Source: Rhodobacter sp. (lineage in GTDB: Bacteria; Pseudomonadota; Alphaproteobacteria; Rhodobacterales; Rhodobacteraceae). Taken from it: a DNA stretch of 5,121 bases. The notes beneath the pieces are model-generated. The model saw only the letters and a list, made by a program, of their open reading frames with translations. It did no database searches and had not been told where the DNA came from. Position 1 is the stretch's first letter; every line of letters starts with the position of its first letter. Location of the stretch: assembly GCA_027482795.1 (NCBI GenBank), contig JAIXVS010000226.1, forward strand, positions 1 to 5,121, in the 5' to 3' direction. The position numbers and the translations under genes are program-made. Of this stretch, positions 4,549 to 5,121 are shown one piece after another.

Positions 4549-4928
4549 TGCGCCCGATCATCTATGTTGTGGGGTTTTTGGGGCTGATTGGTCTGGGGTC
4601 TTGGGCCTACCGCGAAAACTATGCCACCCAAGATGCCCTGCGCCAAGTGTCGGACTTGCAAGACGAAATCGCAGTTTTACGCGAATCTTTGGCGGTGCAG
4701 CGCGCCGAATGGGCCTATTTGAACCGCCCAGATCGTTTGCGCGAATTGGTGACGCTGAATTTTGACCGTTTGGGCTTGTTCCCAATGGAGCCGACGCAGT
4801 TTGGCGCGGCATCCGACATTGCATACCCTGCGCCAGATGCGCTGCTGGGCCCGCCAGATACCAGTTTGGATCAGGGCCAAAGCCTGCCCGCCCTTACCGC
4901 CCCTGATGCGCCAGAAGGACAGCCATGA
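4548..4928 (+). CDS. ftsL: Cell division protein FtsL
   Basis: A 126-residue bitopic membrane protein of the divisome. FtsL pairs with FtsB and FtsQ and helps activate the septal synthase FtsW-FtsI. The N-terminus is a short cytoplasmic tail with one membrane helix (about 3-19, IIYVVGFLGLIGLGSWA). A periplasmic heptad-like coiled-coil follows (about 25-58). NRPDRLRELVTLNFDRLGL (59-77) is the conserved segment of alphaproteobacterial FtsL. The C-terminal 45 residues are Pro/Ala/Asp rich. The ATG shares one base with the rsmH stop (TAATG), and AGGGGG lies 8 nt before it. FtsL is poorly conserved in sequence, so the call rests on topology, the N-R-P-x-R-L motif and its place between rsmH and ftsI. 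Confidence 0.9.
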   Translation: MRPIIYVVGFLGLIGLGSWAYRENYATQDALRQVSDLQDEIAVLRESLAVQRAEWAYLNRPDRLRELVTLNFDRLGLFPMEPTQFGAASDIAYPAPDALLGPPDTSLDQGQSLPALTAPDAPEGQP

Positions 4929-5121
4929 CCCGCACTCCCCTTCGCCCCCTTGCCCGAATTTTGCAGGCCCGCGCCAGTGGGGCAAACCCTGATCGGATCG
5001 AACAAGAAAATCTTGCGCTGCGGCATCAATCGATGCGCGAGGCGCAGCGCAGCCAATCGCAAATGCGGATACTCTTGCTGGCAGCGGCGTTCTTTTCTGC
5101 CTACGCGCTGATTGCGCTGCA
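4925..5121 (+). CDS. ftsI: Peptidoglycan transpeptidase FtsI (PBP3), N-terminal part cut by the window end
   Basis: The first 65 codons of a gene that runs off the right edge. The product begins MTRTPLRPLARIL, has a basic, Gln-rich cytoplasmic tail of ~47 residues, and then enters a membrane helix at about residue 48 (MRILLLAAAFFSAYALIAL). This is the layout of FtsI, the septal class B penicillin-binding protein, whose catalytic domain follows the anchor. The ATG overlaps the ftsL stop by four bases (ATGA), and GAAGGA lies five bases before it. The catalytic motifs are outside the window, so identity rests on the anchor and on gene order after ftsL. The alternative would be another protein inserted here, which is unlikely in this cluster. 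Confidence 0.85.
   Translation, partial: MTRTPLRPLARILQARASGANPDRIEQENLALRHQSMREAQRSQSQMRILLLAAAFFSAYALIAL

Overview
The window looks like a chromosomal segment of an alphaproteobacterium, most likely Rhodobacteraceae (Rhodobacter/Roseobacter relatives). The evidence is GC-rich codon use, a Rhodobacteraceae-type DUF1127 protein, the Mrp/ApbC sequence, and the start of the division and cell wall (dcw) cluster in the order mraZ-rsmH-ftsL-ftsI. No mobile element, CRISPR array, tRNA or rRNA is visible.

Left part (1-1327). The 3' end of a UvrD/PcrA-type helicase gene reads rightwards and stops at 502, with a hairpin over its stop codon. Converging on it, on the minus strand, is a small DUF1127 gene (789-1007). 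Directly behind that gene come six consecutive stem-loops (562-779), each presenting UCCUCCC in or at its loop. The sixth ends in a U-rich tail and looks like the terminator. This matches the ccaF1 (DUF1127) and CcsR / 'cuckoo RNA' arrangement known from Rhodobacter sphaeroides, where anti-Shine-Dalgarno-like small RNAs are processed from the 3' part of a stress-induced mRNA. Here there are six hairpins, perhaps three two-hairpin RNAs. About 320 bp of non-coding DNA (1008-1327) then separates this unit from the divergently transcribed next gene.

Middle (1328-3022). apbC/mrp encodes an Fe-S cluster carrier ATPase and ends in a strong intrinsic terminator at 2456-2487. The following ~530 bp lack a convincing gene but are rich in signal. 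They contain three GGCC units at exact 10-bp spacing (2611-2640), four CCCA units at exact 10-bp spacing (2707-2740, TGGG on the other strand, the known MraZ-box core), a candidate promoter inside those boxes, and a ~219-nt structured leader ending in a strong intrinsic terminator (2931-2974) just before mraZ. This matches the R. sphaeroides sRNA UpsM, which is formed by premature termination in the dcw leader.

Right part (3023-5121). mraZ, rsmH, ftsL and the first 65 codons of ftsI overlap by 1, 1 and 4 nt, so they form one translationally coupled operon. MraZ probably binds the boxes ahead of the UpsM promoter and represses the whole unit. The UpsM terminator would then set how much transcription reaches the division genes. 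The two best finds are both RNA-based control systems: the six-hairpin CcsR-like array and the MraZ-box/UpsM leader.
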